Source: Arctopsyche grandis
Lineage: Eukaryota > Arthropoda > Insecta > Trichoptera > Hydropsychidae
Direction of reading: 5' to 3'
Assembly: GCF_051622035.1 (NCBI RefSeq)
Contig: NC_135356.1
Span: 7,476,579-7,540,578, forward strand
Length of the DNA stretch: 64,000 nucleotides
Part shown: positions 50,462-62,264 of the stretch, one piece after another
Layout of the letters: the number at the start of each line of letters is the position of its first letter
Position numbering within the stretch: position 1 is the first letter of the stretch
Notes under the pieces: model-generated
Told to the model about the DNA's origin: nothing
What the model saw: only the letters and a program-made list of their open reading frames with translations
Database searches by the model: none
Program-made: the position numbers and the translations under genes

Positions 50462-50790
50462 AAACTATAATATACTCTCGATTATCCGGGCAGGATTATC
50501 CAGTTTGCGGATTATCCGTGCTTGAAAAATAATAATTATTTTTTTTAAATTAATTCATTTTTCTCATATGATTATGAGACGCACCGATTGATTCGGAGTA
50601 TTCAGAGCTAGTTTTAAAAACATTTAAAATGTTTTGAAAACTCAATCATGATTTAAGTGATCCAGGTTTTAAACGCATGGATGATGGAGATATCGTTTCT
50701 TTTGTTTCTCAAGAGGAAGAAAATGAGAGTGACACTACAAGTGAAGCAGATACCAGTGGTTACATTAGTCATAAAAGAGTACATCACTAG
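50462..50790 (+). pseudogene. pogo/Tigger-like fragment
   Basis: CTCGATTATCCGGGCAGGAT resembles a Tigger terminal repeat. About 150 bp on, one frame reads DLSDPGFKRMDDGDIVSFVS followed by EEENESDTTSEADTSGY, similar to the acidic C-terminal tail of Tigger/jerky transposases. There is no catalytic domain. Confidence 0.5.
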
Positions 50791-50828
50791 TACTAACTAC
50801 TAACGGCCACTTATCTGCTTAACTGTGA

Positions 50829-50881
50829 GCGTTTTTCTTAATAAATAATGAGTAATATTCATTATTTATTAAGAAAAACGC
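50829..50881. repeat. Perfect 23-bp-stem hairpin
   Basis: The left arm 50829-50851 (starts GCGTTTTTCTTAATAA) is exactly inverted at 50859-50881 around a 7-base loop. Confidence 0.85.
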
Positions 50882-51552
50882 AGAGTATCAAATAAATTTA
50901 TTCGCACTTTATGAAATTATCATGTAGATATGTCCGACTATTTCAATAGAGTAATTATTTTCAAAAACGCATTTAAAACTTATCGATAAATTGATTTTGC
51001 GATGAATTGTCGTTGCGCTGAATAGCCATCCGCTGAGTTGTCTGCGCCGAAAGGTCGGCACTAATTTGTTTTGCGCTGAGATGTCGTGCCACCATATTAT
51101 TATATTTGTGATACGACAACGAAGGTGATAGTCTGATACTTACTTTTATTATAGTTGAGGTTGTACGCAAATTTTTTTTTACGATGATTTGTGGATATTA
51201 GTTGTATGCAATTTTTGTTTTAATTTTATTTTTACTATGTACAACATGTTTAATGGATATTATATTGTTTATATTCTGATTGTATTATGTCCGACATTGG
51301 TTGCTCGTTGTTTACATACATATGATGACACTTTTTTCATCGCATGAAGGCGTAGACGATTCAGACTGGTAAAATGGGAATTGTACTCGAGTATTTTTTT
51401 TACAATTATGGTTCACTGATGCATTTCCAATCTACACATTTGTTTAAAGCATTTAAAACCTGTTCAGTTGAATTTTCAACGCACGTCTTTGTGAGATGAA
51501 AACAGTATGTGAATTTAAATACGGTAATTGTGCTTTTATGTGACGGTTTATA

Positions 51553-52683
51553 CAGTGCCAACCTTACACCTTATGGCGTCCTCGGGCAATTTTTTCGAAG
51601 CGCCCCTAGAAATTTAAAAAAAAAATGGGTTACCATCAGTAGCGGCTCGTGAGAATTCATAGCGGGGGGGCTGCAGAGATTAATTAGGCTGTAGCAGCTC
51701 GTTAACCAAACCGGTGGTCGAATGAAAACAAAAATAGCATGCGTATGCACTATACTGGGAGGTCTGCAGCCCGCAGCCCATGTGGACGAAAAAAATAACA
51801 TGAATTTGTACTGTACTGGGAGGACTGCAGCCCATATGGACGAGCCGCCACTGGTTACCGCCTCTTTTTCCGGGCTTGGGACCGGCAGCAAAATGGTTAA
51901 CAAGATTTCCCAACCCTCAGGTGGAGTTAAAAATAAATAAATAAAATGATAATTCAGAAGTGAACTTCCCGAGCCTTTCTTTCAGCAAAATCTATGATTA
52001 AAGCTGAAAAAATCAAGACTCAGAGATACCATTTTCAGTAGATAAGAGTTTCAAAACTGGAGTGTCTATTTTATGACATTGTAGACCGGAGATAAGTTTT
52101 AAATTTCGAAAAACTACGTTCACCACTTGATACAGTTTCAAACAGTGTCAGCAAAATTCGCATAGCAATCCAAATGTTCGGATACAATTTTTGTAAATCA
52201 TGCTGTTTAATCTATTAATTTTACCTTGAACTTTGTTTGAAAGAAAAGCTTTTAAATTAATAGGTTCATTACGAATAATATCATATTCCTAATTCGCGTA
52301 GAGCTCAATTTGAAGATCGGCTCTTTTCTTAAGATTGTTTAAAATCCTCACGAATATTTCTTTCATTGACACTGAAAAAGAGCATCGTACCAAACAATTA
52401 ATGAAATAAGAAAGCTGAAATCTTTTAATTGTTCCGCTAATGTGGTTGCTTCGTGATCTACTTTGATCCTTTCTTTAAGCGATATATTGAAGTTGAACAA
52501 AGTGTAAACATGTTTACAGTTTAGAAAGTAGAAACGCCTTTGGCCCTCCAATCTAAAATTTTGTAGGGCCTTTGGCGCTTTAATTTTAAATGATAAAGCG
52601 CGTTTGGCGTATTTAGTGGCGCCCTAACTTACTCGGCGCCCTCGGGCGCCGCCCAACCCAGTCCCCCCCTGAAACCGGCACTG
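51553..52683 (-). mobile_element. hAT (ZMYM1-like) element with decayed transposase
   Basis: Ends CAGTGCCAACCTTACACC (left) and, inverted, CAGTGCCGGTTTCAGGGG (right), flanked by GGTTTATA and GGTTTTTT (6 of 8 match). A minus-strand transposase remnant is present at about 52550-51950: EQLKDFSFLISLIVWYDALF, then NIWIAMRILLTLFETVSSGE and RSFSKFK, the C-terminal dimerisation region of ZMYM1-type hAT proteins. Stops and shifts make it inactive. Confidence 0.8.
51637..51853. mobile_element. 217-bp hAT MITE nested in the larger hAT
   Basis: TIRs CAGTAGCGGCTCGT and (inverted) CAGTGGCGGCTCGT. The flanks GTTACCAT (51629-51636) and GTTACCGC (51854-51861) are the 8-bp target duplication with two changes. 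The inside holds a local direct repeat (ACTGGGAGGNCTGCAGCCC twice). Confidence 0.85.
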
Positions 52684-55238
52684 GGTTTTTTACTATAAAT
52701 GTATAGATAAATTGGGGTTATATTAAAATAATAAAAAAATTTGAGACATTTTTTTTTATACATATATACAAGTATTATTTAGTATTTTCAACTTTTTTTA
52801 TATCTCAATGCCTTTTATTATAAAATTTAGAATTTATTTAGAGTGTCCGACCGTACACAAGCAGCAATTACTGTATCGTGAAATGATCGAGTAATCGGTG
52901 ATTTTTTTTTTTTATTTGTAATGATTATCGTGCTATAACCCGTCCGGGTGGTTAAAAATGTGAAAAGAAATTATGTGTTACTAGACAGGCAGCTATGTAA
53001 TTAGCTGATATTAAATGTAATTATTTTTATTAACGATTTTATGTATTTTAAAATTAACATAAATGTGATTTAATTCTGAACGGATGAGAATTCATAAAAT
53101 GTTAAAACGTATACATTTAATATTGATAGTGAAATTGGTTTATTTTAATATGATTTGTTTTATTTTTGAACCATTGTTCGAAAACTTGAACTAAACGTTA
53201 TTACTATATATTGAAAGAGATTATATTTGATTTTTTTTTAGACTTAATCGTTATATAATATTCTTTTATTTTTAAATAACTAGTACGTTTTTGTATGTAC
53301 ATGAAGCACACAGTAAGCGAAGTTCACAATATCCAAATATGTATATATGTGTAGGCATTGTGTAGTTTCGCATTTAAAAAGGTCAGTGTCGAATTATTGA
53401 AACACGGCAAGTGTTTGGTTCTTGAAACGGCTATCTTAAAGGCCGACTTAACATAGATGTTTTCAACTCTTTTGATATAGAAAATCTGTATTACAGGTCC
53501 TCTCTTGTTTTCTCAATTTTATATATACTTTGACTCTGACCATTTTAAAACAAATTGTGCTATTAAAAGTAATCCTTCAATTTGTAGAAGGAATTGTGCC
53601 GACTACGAGATCTCGAGATTTTAACTTTTACGTATATGGACTAGATACTAACTTAGATTAAGATTAAAAATTAGGTGTGTTTGTATTTTTGTGGGGGGAA
53701 ATTTTTTTAAAAGTTTTTCTAGATCGTTTTTCGTCTTAAATACAAACTATGATTCTTTTATGATATATTTTATTAAACATAACATTTTTCGTAACATGTA
53801 ATTGGGGTAAAAGTTTTATTTTCAATCGAAAAAGGTTTTATATGAAAAGAAAAACAGAAATAAACGTAATGTATTTTAATAAAAAAAATATTATTTACAA
53901 AATTAAAAGACAAGTAATCAAAATATATGTACTTACTATATATTTAAATTAAAGTGATAAAAAAAAGACAGTATAGGTAATTTTAGTGCTTACGTTTTAG
54001 AGGTCTTTTAAATACCAATAGATTTGTATAATCTAGTCATGTATTTAATTTATGAACAGCCATTTGGTTTATTTTATTTATTTTCGTACACATTTTAAAG
54101 CGTAATGTAAATTTATCGACTGTTCGAAGTTTGGGCATCGTTGAATGTGTTACGTAAAATATAATGAAAACTATATAGTATATATATAAATAAAATGTCG
54201 TTTAGTCCCATAGAAATGTTTATATTGAATTAGATTATACACAAAGTTTTTGGGTACAAATTTTCGGACACCTCAAAATATTATGCAATAAAATCTCTTC
54301 GTAAACAATATATGTATGTATGTATTATTAAATTTCGTCAATTATGTATTTTCACCTACAAATTATTTTCTTTATTTTTATGCACTTAAATTGAAAATGT
54401 CAGAAGTTCCTTAGTATAAGTGTGTACTTTGAATTATTGTATTGTAATATTATGCTTATTGAGTTTGTAAGGCTGCCTCCTTGTTTACCTGTTTGAGATT
54501 AAAAATTGGCGTCGATCGACTGTTTGTACGGGACGAGCCTTTATATTTGTAAATGTCGAAATGTGTGAGTCTACTCAGTGACGGATGTTTCTCTTGTAAA
54601 ACTGATTTTCAGATTGAATCTTAAGTTGGGTTGTTATTATTTTATTTTATTTTTTATATGTGTCTTAATGAGCTCTTGGCGATGAGGCTATATACTATGT
54701 AGAGTTGAAAGCGCAATTGTGTGCTTCAATGAGTGCTCGGCCTTACGATCCCAACGATGTAGTGTTCGGACATGTTTTTTACTATTCGCCTCCGATTTTA
54801 ACCGATACGAAACCTGAAAGCCGTATGCCTTATTTACTAAATAGTAGTGAATTGTAAAAATGCGTCTTTGGAAAAAAATGTTTAACCAAAAAAAAAATTG
54901 TTTTTCGTATTGTCTTCTACGTACGTTGATATAAACACAATTTATATTTGTACGCTGTATTAGAACTTATTTTTATATACAGACTTTTGCTATGATGTGA
55001 AAATTGTAAGATTCAAATTTGGTGTCGGTTTTACCATTTTTTTTATTTTCAAAGGTTTTGTATGTTAAGAAAAATATAAAGAAGTTACAAACAATTAATT
55101 TTTTGATATATTAATTATAATCACTAACGTTCTTATATAAACCTACTAAGAAATAATTTTATATCCTGTTTTTCCATTTCCATGTAATTTTCCTATTTTA
55201 AAAATGTCAAATGCTCATTGATATATTATATATGGGTG
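52684..55238. other. Gene-free stretch
   Basis: About 2.5 kb of AT-rich DNA without recognisable exons or element ends. It could include an extended wnd 3' UTR or intergenic DNA; the sequence does not decide. Confidence 0.5.
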
Positions 55239-55600
55239 GGTCTACGTGACTTGACAGAATGTTAAATTACAGAAAACGCAAATATCAGAATGCAAAGATC
55301 GAAAATCGAAAGATCAAAAAAAAATGGTGCATGGTAAACGGTACATACTCACTTAATTTGCGCGAGCAGAATACAACAGGAACAAGAGGAACATGCTTTT
55401 CCTCCCGTATTCTGCGCGCGCACATTAACACGGGAGGAAAAGCATGTTCCTCTTGTTCCTGTTGCATCCCGCTCGCGCAAATTAAGTGAGTATGTACCGT
55501 TTACCATGCACCATTTTTTTTTTGATCTTTCGATTTTCGATCTTTGCATTCTGATATTTGCGTTTTCTGTAATTTAACATTCTGTCAAATCACGGAGACC
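55239..55600. mobile_element. Foldback element, complete palindrome (362 bp)
   Basis: Nearly the whole unit is one inverted repeat. It starts GGTCTACGTGACTTGACAGA and ends TCTGTCAAATCACGGAGACC. The arms (about 165 bp) contain GAAAACGCAAATATCAGAAT, CATGGTAAACGGTACATACT, TTAATTTGCGCGAGCAG and AGGAACAAGAGGAACATGCT. The centre is CCCGTATTCTGCGCGCGCAC. Each arm is open on its outward strand, but the frames are arm copies of each other and lack protein homology. Other copies: 22290, 42541, 62265. Confidence 0.9.
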
Positions 55601-56344
55601 GATTATATATAGCCTCCTTTATCACATAATATAAAAATTTATATGTACTAATAAAAGTACGAGAGATATTGAATATCTATGTCATATGCAGTTTTAAATG
55701 TATTTTTTCTCAATATAATGAGATAGACAAGTGAAAAAACAATGAAAAAATATTCTATTTAACAATATTTTTACAATTAATATCATTTCTGTAAATATGT
55801 ATTTAGCTCAGATCAATCCCTGTGATTGCATCTTCATAAAAGTGGGTTCAATGATAAAGAATATCATCTTTCAGTCCAGTTTCTTTGACTAAGATAATAT
55901 ATGGATAGCTTACAATATGTAGATCACAACAGTGTCAAATATACCCAATTGCATTTTCCATCACTTTTGAGAGTGATTTTATAATATTTTCTTTCGAAAC
56001 TGTCTTCATTAGTTTGAATACTTAATAAATTACATTTTTATATAAAAATATTTAATGTGTATTTCAAAGTTTCTAATGTGACAAGACTGTGCCATTCTAG
56101 ATATATCAAATGATTTGTATATGGCGCTTGTTACTATTGAAGCTGCTGTAACAGCTATGTACGTAATTTAAATAATGATGTGTAGTGGTGAAGTGTTTAC
56201 TAGTGTGCCTGTTAAAAGAAAAATGAATATCAGTGGAGTAATTGAGGAGACAGTAACAGAATATTAAGACTAACTATTATGTATGTATGTCCGTTGGGTA
56301 TTCAAATTCAAAGTTTTGAGAACACATCTGTTTCTATGTGGTGT
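55601..56344. other. Gene-free stretch
   Basis: AT-rich. Nothing recognisable before the tandem array. Confidence 0.5.
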
Positions 56345-57735
56345 GAAGAATGAAGAAGGAATTGCTCTAGTTGGAATTCCGTTGGCATAGATATCGAGAC
56401 TGCACTACATCGCGACTCCTATGAAAGGTGTCTAGCGTAGTGTTTTGACTGTTAGTTTTGAAGAGGGGATGACAGCAAATAGTCCCAAACATGGATTTGA
56501 TGGGCTCTCTTAAGATCATCTCTATCAACTCCAGTAATTGATAGAATAAAATAAATAAATCTACAATAAATAGTCTACCAATCATGTGAGAAGAAGACGA
56601 AATAGATTTCATTGCCATTACCATTATGACAAGGTCGTCGAAGGATGCTTCGACTTGAAATTTCATTGGGGTGTTCAAAAGTTCTGTATTATTGTACATA
56701 CATATACTGGAGGAAGAAAACTATAGCAAGGAGGGGGAAAAATAAATTGATCTACTCGGAATTCCATCAGCACAGAGTGTGAAGACGCATAATTGTACTC
56801 ACTTCCAAGGAAGGGGTACAACGTTTGGATATTCCACCAAGGAGATGATGGTGAATAATCCTAAATGTATATTTGGTGGGCTACTGTTACAGCCTAGGTG
56901 CTTTCTTAAGGCCATCTCTGTCAACTCCAGTAGTTAGCAGAACCTAGAGGAATCTAAATATGTACAATAAATAGTCTATCAACCATGTGAGAAAACGACA
57001 AAACAAATGGCATTGCCACGACCATTATGACAAGGTCGCGGAAGAAGGATCCTTCGACTGAAATTTCATTGGGATGCGTTGATTTTAAAAATAAATTGAA
57101 TCAACACAATTTCAGTATTGTATAGGTAATATACGTAGAGGCCGCTGCTAAGAAGAAGAAAACAAATGTATATAGCAGGGAGGAGGAAAAATTAATTGGT
57201 TTCCTTGGAATTCGTCCAGCACATATGTAATGTGAAAACTCATAATCGTCCCGTAACTACTAATGGAAGGAATGTTTGGATGTTCCACCAAGGGGATGAT
57301 GACGAATAGTCCCAAATGTGGATTTGGTGAGCTACTTTTACAGCCTAGGTACTTTCCTAAGCCCATCTCTATCAACTCTAGTAGTTGATTAGAATCTCCA
57401 ATAAATAGTCTAAGAAATATTTGTGAGAAGGAGACAAAACAAATTGCAATATGATAAAGTGGCGGAAGAAGGGTCCTTCGACTTGAAATTTCATTGGGAT
57501 GTGTTGATTTTGAAAATACATTGAATGGACCCAGCTTCAGTATTGTTATATAGAGGCCGCTACAATGAAGACGACAACTATAGCTGGGAGGAGGAAACAT
57601 AAATTGGTCTCCTCGGAATTCCGTCAGCATAGAATGTGAAGGCTCATAATCGTAGTCACTTCCAAGGAAGGATTACAGTGTTTGGATGTTCCTCCAAGGG
57701 GATGATGGTGAATAGTCCCAAATATGGGTGGGGTT
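56345..57735. repeat. Tandem array, about 3.4 units of 370-450 bp
   Basis: Units begin near 56350, 56722, 57171 and 57579 (the last partial). Shared words: GAGGAGGAAA, CTCGGAATTCCGTCAGCA, GTTTGGATGTTCCACCAAGG, GATGATGGTGAATAGTCC, CATCTCTATCAACTC, AATAAATAGTC and TTCGACTTGAAATTTCATTG. Divergence between units is substantial, so the duplication is old. Minus-strand frames across units (QLLELIEM, PPPSY) repeat with the array and have no homology I recognise. It ends about 260 bp before an Ig-gene first exon. Confidence 0.75.
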
Positions 57736-57994
57736 GGTGGGGTCCTCTGGCGGCCCGGGTCGGCTGCTGCAAAATAAGCTTGATTGGCCGGTGCGCGTGC
57801 GTCATCGTCGTCTACACATTTAGAACTGAGTTTTTCAACAGATTTAACTCGGCGGCGGCGGCGGAGGCTGGAGGCACTGGCAGTGGCCCGCGGCCCGCGA
57901 CACGCGACACGCTCCAGCCACCGACCAACACAACATTAAATCCTCATCGTCGTCGTCGCATCATCCTCATGGACATCGTCAACTGATAACTGGA

Positions 57995-58110
57995 ATGCTA
58001 CCCCCCAAGTTCCAGTCGGACGAGCCGCTGGTGGCCACCTGCGCCGAGAACGAACCGCTCGCCCTCTCCGTCGACTACCCCAGCGGCGACGAGCCTATAC
58101 AATTCGAATG
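57995..58110 (+). CDS. First coding exon of an Ig-domain protein (partial gene)
   Basis: ATG at 57995 opens 38 codons plus two bases, ending at donor GTGAGA (58111). The peptide MLPPKFQSDEPLVATC then ENEPLALSVDYPSGDEPIQF has the A-to-C strand pattern of an I-set Ig domain, and the split codon is TG|, giving the domain's tryptophan if the next exon begins with G. The frame is open upstream to a TAA at 57845 but has no earlier ATG. Surrounding DNA (57740-58110) is GC-rich with a (GGC)n run and an inverted CCAAT (GATTGG), like an insect promoter. No partner exon was found to 64000. It cannot belong to the upstream Ig/FN3 gene, whose own first exon is at 27423. Confidence 0.65.
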
Positions 58111-58567
58111 GTGAGACAAGTGTGTGAACAACCATCCCCATCCTCCTCTGAAGTCTACCCCTTCCCCTCTCTTATCACTTATAATTGTTCGGAGGGGCGC
58201 ATGTGACCGACCGGCGAGTCAAGTGCAATTCGTGTGGTACTCGTGCGCAACTGTGAGTGAGTGAAGAACTTTTTCGTGTGTGGAAATCCCTGAACGATGA
58301 AAATTTTACTAATGTGAGAGTGAAACTATAACGAGAACGATTCGCGGCCTTTTTTTAGGATATTTGAAGATGACAATGTCATCAGTGAGTCTGAAAATGG
58401 ATTTTTGTCGAATTATGTATGTATGTACACACATTCGAATGAAATCTCGCTAGTAAGTAATGTTTTTTTCTCAAAGTCAACATCGAGTGTTATCTTAGCA
58501 CTTTCGACAACAATTTTATAAAGTTAAGAATATAAATTCCAATACTTGCTCTCTAATGACTACTTAA

Positions 58568-59523
58568 CCCTTTGGCTGCTACGAGGTTTTTCAATGTCCA
58601 AGCGAAAAATGCTAACATTTGTAATTACTTTATAAAAAAATAAATATAATATATTTTTTTACATACTTGCTTCGCCGAACGCGCGTAATTTTTTTAATAC
58701 TTTATATAAATTTTTAAGAAGCAGTTGTCGACTCGCGCTCTCTCTTTCTGTCTTGCTTTTACATGCGTGCGTGCGAAAGAGATACCTACATATATACACT
58801 AAATAAGTTTTGACGATTGTTTCCGACGCATTATTTTTTTCAATAATCTATTTTTAGACATCGACGTATTTGTCGTTGTTAAAACATGCGATACATTTGA
58901 AACAGGTAGCGGTCTTTCTCTCTTTCTTTCTTGGTTTTAATTGTGTATGTGTGAGCGAGACACACAAGGATGCGAAGTTTCTAATAATCAAATAATTTTT
59001 CAACATGTATCATAAACATTTTGTATGCATTTCAGTTGCATTTGATTGATTGCACGAATTCGTGACGTCTCGTGACCTATATAATTGAAAGCGGATTTCT
59101 ATTGTTTTTTGCCATTTATTTTAACTCTGCAAAATGATATCGGACAGTGAAAGTGACGAAAGCGAAATAATAGCTCCTCGCCGAGGAACTCGACAAATCA
59201 GCAGCTCTACTGATTCTGAAAATGAATTTATCGACAATAATCAATTCCCAAGTAATAACTCCTTATATGACTTTGACAACGAACCCGAAATTTACTTTGA
59301 TGATGAACCCGAAATTGAAGAGCTTTTAAAAAATTGTTAAATATTTATAAAGCTTGATTGAAAAATAAATATAAATACGTATATAAAAAAAATGTTTCGT
59401 GCCACTGATGCGCTGGCAAAGAAAGTAATGAAATACGACAATTAATGACGTCAACAACGATCGTCGTAGCAATCTTCGCCGATTTCAAAACAACGATTTA
59501 TCGTTGTTGTAGCAGTCAAAGGG
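58568..59523 (+). mobile_element. piggyBac-like element, internally deleted, 956 bp
   Basis: Inserted at TTAA (58564-58567 and 59524-59527). TIRs CCCTTTGGCTGCTAC (left) and, inverted, CCCTTTGACTGCTAC (right) differ at one base. Contains only the start of a transposase frame. TTAA duplication with CCC ends is diagnostic of piggyBac. Confidence 0.92.
59134..59340 (+). pseudogene. piggyBac transposase N-terminal remnant, 68 aa
   Basis: Encodes MISDSESDESEIIAPRRGTR, then SSSTDSENEFIDNNQFPSNN and FDDEPEIEELLKNC. The acidic Ser/Asp/Glu-rich start is typical of piggyBac transposases. The catalytic domain is deleted, so the product cannot transpose; it may only mark which full-length element mobilised the copy. 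Confidence 0.75.
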
Positions 59524-59540
59524 TTAAGCTGAGAGAAATA

Positions 59541-59918
59541 TATAGGAATAGTAAACCAATAGGTAGTTACGAAGAATGTTAATTGGTCATTTCCGCCTGA
59601 AGAGCTTCAGAGCTCAACAATTATATCATCTCAATCTAATCCTAAATCGCATTTATTCAGTGAAAATATAGGAATAGTAAACCAATAGGTAGTTACGAAG
59701 AATGTTAATTGGTCATTTCCGCCTGAAGAGCTTCAGAGCTCAACAATCATATCATCTCAATCTAATCCTAAATCACATTTATTCAGTGAAAATATAGGAA
59801 TAGTAAACCAATAGGTAGTTACAAAGAATGTTAATTGGTCATTTCCGCCTGAAGAGCTTCAGAGCTCAACAATCCTATCATCTCAATCTAATCCTAAATC
59901 ACATTTATTCAGTGAAAT
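59541..59918. repeat. Three tandem 126-bp units, nearly identical
   Basis: Units at 59541-59666, 59667-59792 and 59793-59918 start TATAGGAATAGTAAACCAAT and differ at only a few bases (for example TTACGAAG versus TTACAAAG). Contains AAGAGCTTCAGAGCTC. Such high identity implies recent duplication. Confidence 0.92.
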
Positions 59919-60707
59919 GCATATCACAGAGTGGCATTTAATGAGAGGAAAAATGTCTGAAACAGTAATACCAATTATGTCAGAATGATCAAATATGTAT
60001 AACATACGATTGGAATCTCTAGACCATTTTGGATATACAGTCAGGTTTTTTCTATTGATTTAGCTGATAAGCAAATCAATGATAATTTGATAACCTTAAG
60101 TTTTGACTCGAATGCTTAGCATTATTTATTTTTATTTTTAAACAACACAAGGTGCATATTACAATGCGTGCCTTGAATCACCCCGTATACCTGAACACTA
60201 ATAGATCAAAGTGTCTAAATTTAAACGCGGCACATCTCGACAAGTGCAAGTAGTGAAATGCGCTATGGTTTTTAATTCAACCAGCTCACGGAACAATGTT
60301 CTACTGTTGCACTGTGAAACCGTTCTAAATTAAAATTGCACTTTGGAGTTGACGTCTTGGAATCAACGAACCGAACGAAAACGAAACCAATACGAGGTGC
60401 AAATGATTTTCGTAACTTGGTTACGGATCGTAAACAAAAACAACAATAATAGTGACAACGAAGCTCAACACTGAAATATCAGCGATCTTCTGAGGAAGCT
60501 TTCGGTAGATGGATCTACACAATCTGTATATTATATTATAAGCTAGGAATCAAAATTTAATACGGGACTCGTTAGTTTTTGAACAATTTGCTCTGTTCAA
60601 ATTAAAAATTTGACTTTTGACATTTTTCCGTGCGAGTTTGAGTTGTAAAGCTCACCGTCTCGCGAAGTGGATAAATGCGGATCAGCTGTCTCTCGTCCAC
60701 TTGGAGT

Positions 60708-60792
<85 letters not shown>

Positions 60793-62264
60793 CCAGACTA
60801 TTTTTGTGCTTGCAAAACACCTCTAATAATTTATTATCAGTGCAACCTACACGTCTAGACGTAGAAAGTTTTTTTATACAATATATAGCCGTCAATTTTT
60901 ACTGACTTTCGCACTTACACACTGTGTATAATTAAGTTTATATGTACATATATAGGAAGTATCAATAGATTAAGTATTATCATCGTGAGTGAATGTGACC
61001 TTGAGATTTTGACTGATTTGTACTCAGTATTGATCCCTGATTATTGTGAGCTATTTTAAAATGATATATTTTTTGAGACACGAACTCTGCGGACGCGAAC
61101 TGAACTGAACACTGACTATTCAGATACTTATTATTCTGTTAACTCATTATGGACCGCCTGAATTTTACGAAAATTTAGTCCGTGTATTTTTTGCAAAGAG
61201 GCGGTATAAAAAGTAGGTTTTGTAAATTAAATATAACTCCTAAGCCTTTCTGTCGATTCAATTGAAAATTAGAGTACAGGTGCCTTACTGTATGTATCAG
61301 ATCAGTATTTCTCTAACGGTGCTGATAGCTGTATTCAATTTTGTATAAAATTGATATATCTTTCAATATTGTTTTATGTAATCTATCTTATAAATCATTT
61401 GAATGAAAGATTTAATTTGAGAAGTATGTATGCTACGCGAAAAAAAATTGAAATTTGATAGCTGAGGATTTGAAATCTTTTCTGAATACTAGTTTTTTAG
61501 AATATTATGATAAATTTATTTATCAGAATTTTAGATAAAGATATGCTGGTATAATATGACCTGTGAATGGAAGATTGAAACTAAATCTTTTAAATAATAC
61601 TTTTTTTTGTATAAAGCTTGGAGGATTTAAAAACTCACGCTGTCTTGACGGCCTTTGAATGAAGTTTGATTAAAAACACATGTGTTTACGGCCCAAAGTT
61701 AGTTAAATAACTGGTTGGACAATCCAAACGCTTACGTTATTTTTTTTTGTATAATATTAAAAATATATTTTGTCCGAAATAATCTGGAATAATCGGTGTT
61801 TGCGAAAAACATGTACTGAAAATCGGTATCCGGAAAAATCTGTCGGCAATATTCCTGCCCAGAAACATCCTGTATGAAAAAATTACAGAACCATTTTTTA
61901 TGTTGTTAATTAAGACACATAAACAAAATTTTGTATGCCTCTCTTCATTATTTCATTTGTTTTGAATTTTTTTAAGTATCATTATTAGTGCATATGTAAG
62001 TAGGTAACATTTTTTTTTATTTAAATATGACAATTCATTCTAAAAATGTCACAAAAAGTTGGTTGCCAAGATTGAGAAATATATAATGGATAATCTTTTT
62101 AAACATCATCCAATCTATGTTTAAAATGTTATAGTCAATATTCCAAGGTTTACATCACATACACGTATTAGAATGTGGATACCTTTGGTTCGGAATAACA
62201 TTAAGAATGGAATTTAAATAAAATGCTAGAATGGTAAAATATTCAGAAGAATATGGAAAAATCG
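59919..62264. other. Gene-free stretch
   Basis: No exon recognised. Contains a (TA)n tract at 60708-60791 and, at about 60996-61080, a weak match to the 1078/14041 repeat (TTGAGATTTTGACTGATT, TACTCAG). Confidence 0.5.

Larger units (their letters stand above)
49502..51093. mobile_element. Long-TIR transposon (MULE-like), 9-bp duplication
   Basis: Inverted repeats of about 200 bp: the left starts GGCGCACCGACATCTCAACG, and the right, inverted, starts GGTGGCACGACATCTCAGCG; both contain GCCGACCTTTCGGCGCAGAC. The flanks carry ATATTATTA at 49493-49501 and 51094-51102. Long TIRs plus a 9-bp duplication fit Mutator-like elements. No transposase of that class is present; the centre holds a second palindrome and a pogo/Tigger scrap. 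It lies 64 bp after the wnd stop. Confidence 0.85.

Noticed and set aside
55259-55549. Frames on both strands in the foldback palindrome as a gene
   Set aside because: They are mirror copies of each other, overlap the palindrome exactly and have no recognisable protein homology.
57636-57986. 116-codon plus-strand frame before the Ig exon
   Set aside because: It runs through the tandem repeat and the GC-rich leader and is out of frame with the Ig exon; most likely 5' UTR.
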